DNA of 6,491 bases from an uncultured Clostridia bacterium (GTDB lineage: Bacteria; Bacillota; Clostridia; Saccharofermentanales; Saccharofermentanaceae): assembly GCA_946545505.1 (NCBI GenBank), contig CAMNNN010000087.1:1-6491 (forward strand). The letters run 5' to 3'. The notes beneath the pieces were generated by a model, which saw only the letters and a list, made by a program, of their open reading frames with translations, ran no database searches and was not told the origin of the DNA. Of the stretch, positions 5,956 to 6,491 are shown one piece after another. The position numbers and the translations under genes are program-made. Numbering within the stretch: the first letter of the stretch is position 1; each line of letters starts with the position of its first letter.

Positions 5956-6491
5956 TCTTAATTATCAGCATCAAAGCCGCATGCGATTCCTGCCATGCGG
6001 GATCCGAGATGGCATATACATGTTCCGCCTTCCCGGTCTCGGAAGAAATAGCATCGTAGAACTGTACAGGGATGCCCTGCTCCTTAAGAAAATCTCTCAT
6101 CCTCACATTGGAATCGTGAAGGAAATCTTTGTCTCCTGTTACAAGACATGTGCGCGGAAGTCCCGTGTGCTTGATAAGATCGCGAAGGTCATAGATGTAA
6201 TCAGGGATGTCGATATCTCTGCCTTCGTTTCTGGAAGGTCTTACGAAGAAATACCCCGGGAACTTGCGCGGATCACCGTCGTAAACGCCGCAGATGGAAT
6301 TGACCGAGATTACTTCGACATCAGGATCAATGAAGACTCCGATATCTTGTCTGATCGTCTTGCTGCGAAGAAGACTTCCCATCATAACAGCGAGATATCC
6401 TCCTGCGGAATCTCCGATGAGGTGAAGCTTACGGATTCCTCTTTCCTTCGAGATATAATCGACTGCCGTGCACAGATCGTTCACCATTCCC
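5942..6491 (-). CDS. Alpha/beta hydrolase, GDSAGG (hormone-sensitive-lipase/esterase-like) family; N-terminus beyond window
   Basis: This is the C-terminal ~182 residues of a serine hydrolase; the frame stays open at the right edge, so the true start is not visible. The nucleophile elbow LIGDSAGGYLAVMMG places the catalytic Ser at codon 6407-6409. The acid is probably the Asp of TGDKDFLHD and the base the His of KAEHVYAISD near the end, completing a Ser-Asp-His triad in the usual order. The upstream HGGG oxyanion motif of the family would lie outside the window. It has no signal or membrane segment in the visible part, so it is probably a cytoplasmic esterase, deacetylase or lipase. It ends with a TGA that overlaps the first 14 nt of the LtaS-like gene, so the two are most likely one transcript read toward the terminator at 3720-3761. 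Substrate unknown. Confidence 0.85.
   Translation of the reverse strand, partial: GMVNDLCTAVDYISKERGIRKLHLIGDSAGGYLAVMMGSLLRSKTIRQDIGVFIDPDVEVISVNSICGVYDGDPRKFPGYFFVRPSRNEGRDIDIPDYIYDLRDLIKHTGLPRTCLVTGDKDFLHDSNVRMRDFLKEQGIPVQFYDAISSETGKAEHVYAISDPAWQESHAALMLIIKNAVG

Overview
The window looks like chromosomal DNA of a Gram-positive, Clostridia-like Firmicute. The evidence is AGGAG-type ribosome binding sites, TATAAT-type -10 boxes, an FMN-riboswitch-controlled ECF riboflavin S component, a VanY-type lipoprotein carboxypeptidase and an LtaS-like polyglycerolphosphate synthase. Genus or species cannot be told from the sequence alone. Coding density is high, and no mobile element, tRNA, rRNA or CRISPR is visible.

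Layout from left to right: (1) glmU on the minus strand fills 1-1125; its last ~80 codons lie beyond the left edge. (2) A 110-bp divergent promoter region (1126-1235) carries two back-to-back -10 boxes and an inverted repeat. (3) A plus-strand pair follows: a sugar-nucleotidyltransferase (1236-1979), overlapped by 14 nt by a VanY/M15B D,D-carboxypeptidase lipoprotein (1966-2832). (4) A sigma-A-like promoter and an FMN riboswitch (about 2875-3056) lead directly into ribU (3066-3698). (5) A bidirectional hairpin terminator (3720-3761) separates ribU from the convergent minus-strand unit. (6) That unit, read right to left, is a GDSAGG alpha/beta hydrolase that enters from the right edge and is overlapped by 14 nt by a 727-residue LtaS-like membrane sulfatase-fold enzyme (3772-5955).

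The theme is the cell envelope. GlmU makes UDP-GlcNAc for peptidoglycan and teichoic-acid linkage units, the nucleotidyltransferase probably activates a sugar or alditol phosphate, the VanY-like enzyme trims peptidoglycan stems, and the LtaS-like enzyme builds or modifies a glycerolphosphate polymer. RibU is the exception: it is a vitamin uptake gene with its own regulation. The two extracytoplasmic enzymes both carry a Pro/Thr(/Ser)-rich stalk between membrane anchor and catalytic domain.

I do not see a clearly new system. The points most worth a second look are the compact riboswitch expression platform, the interlocked divergent promoters, and the low-complexity stalk and tail of the LtaS-like protein.
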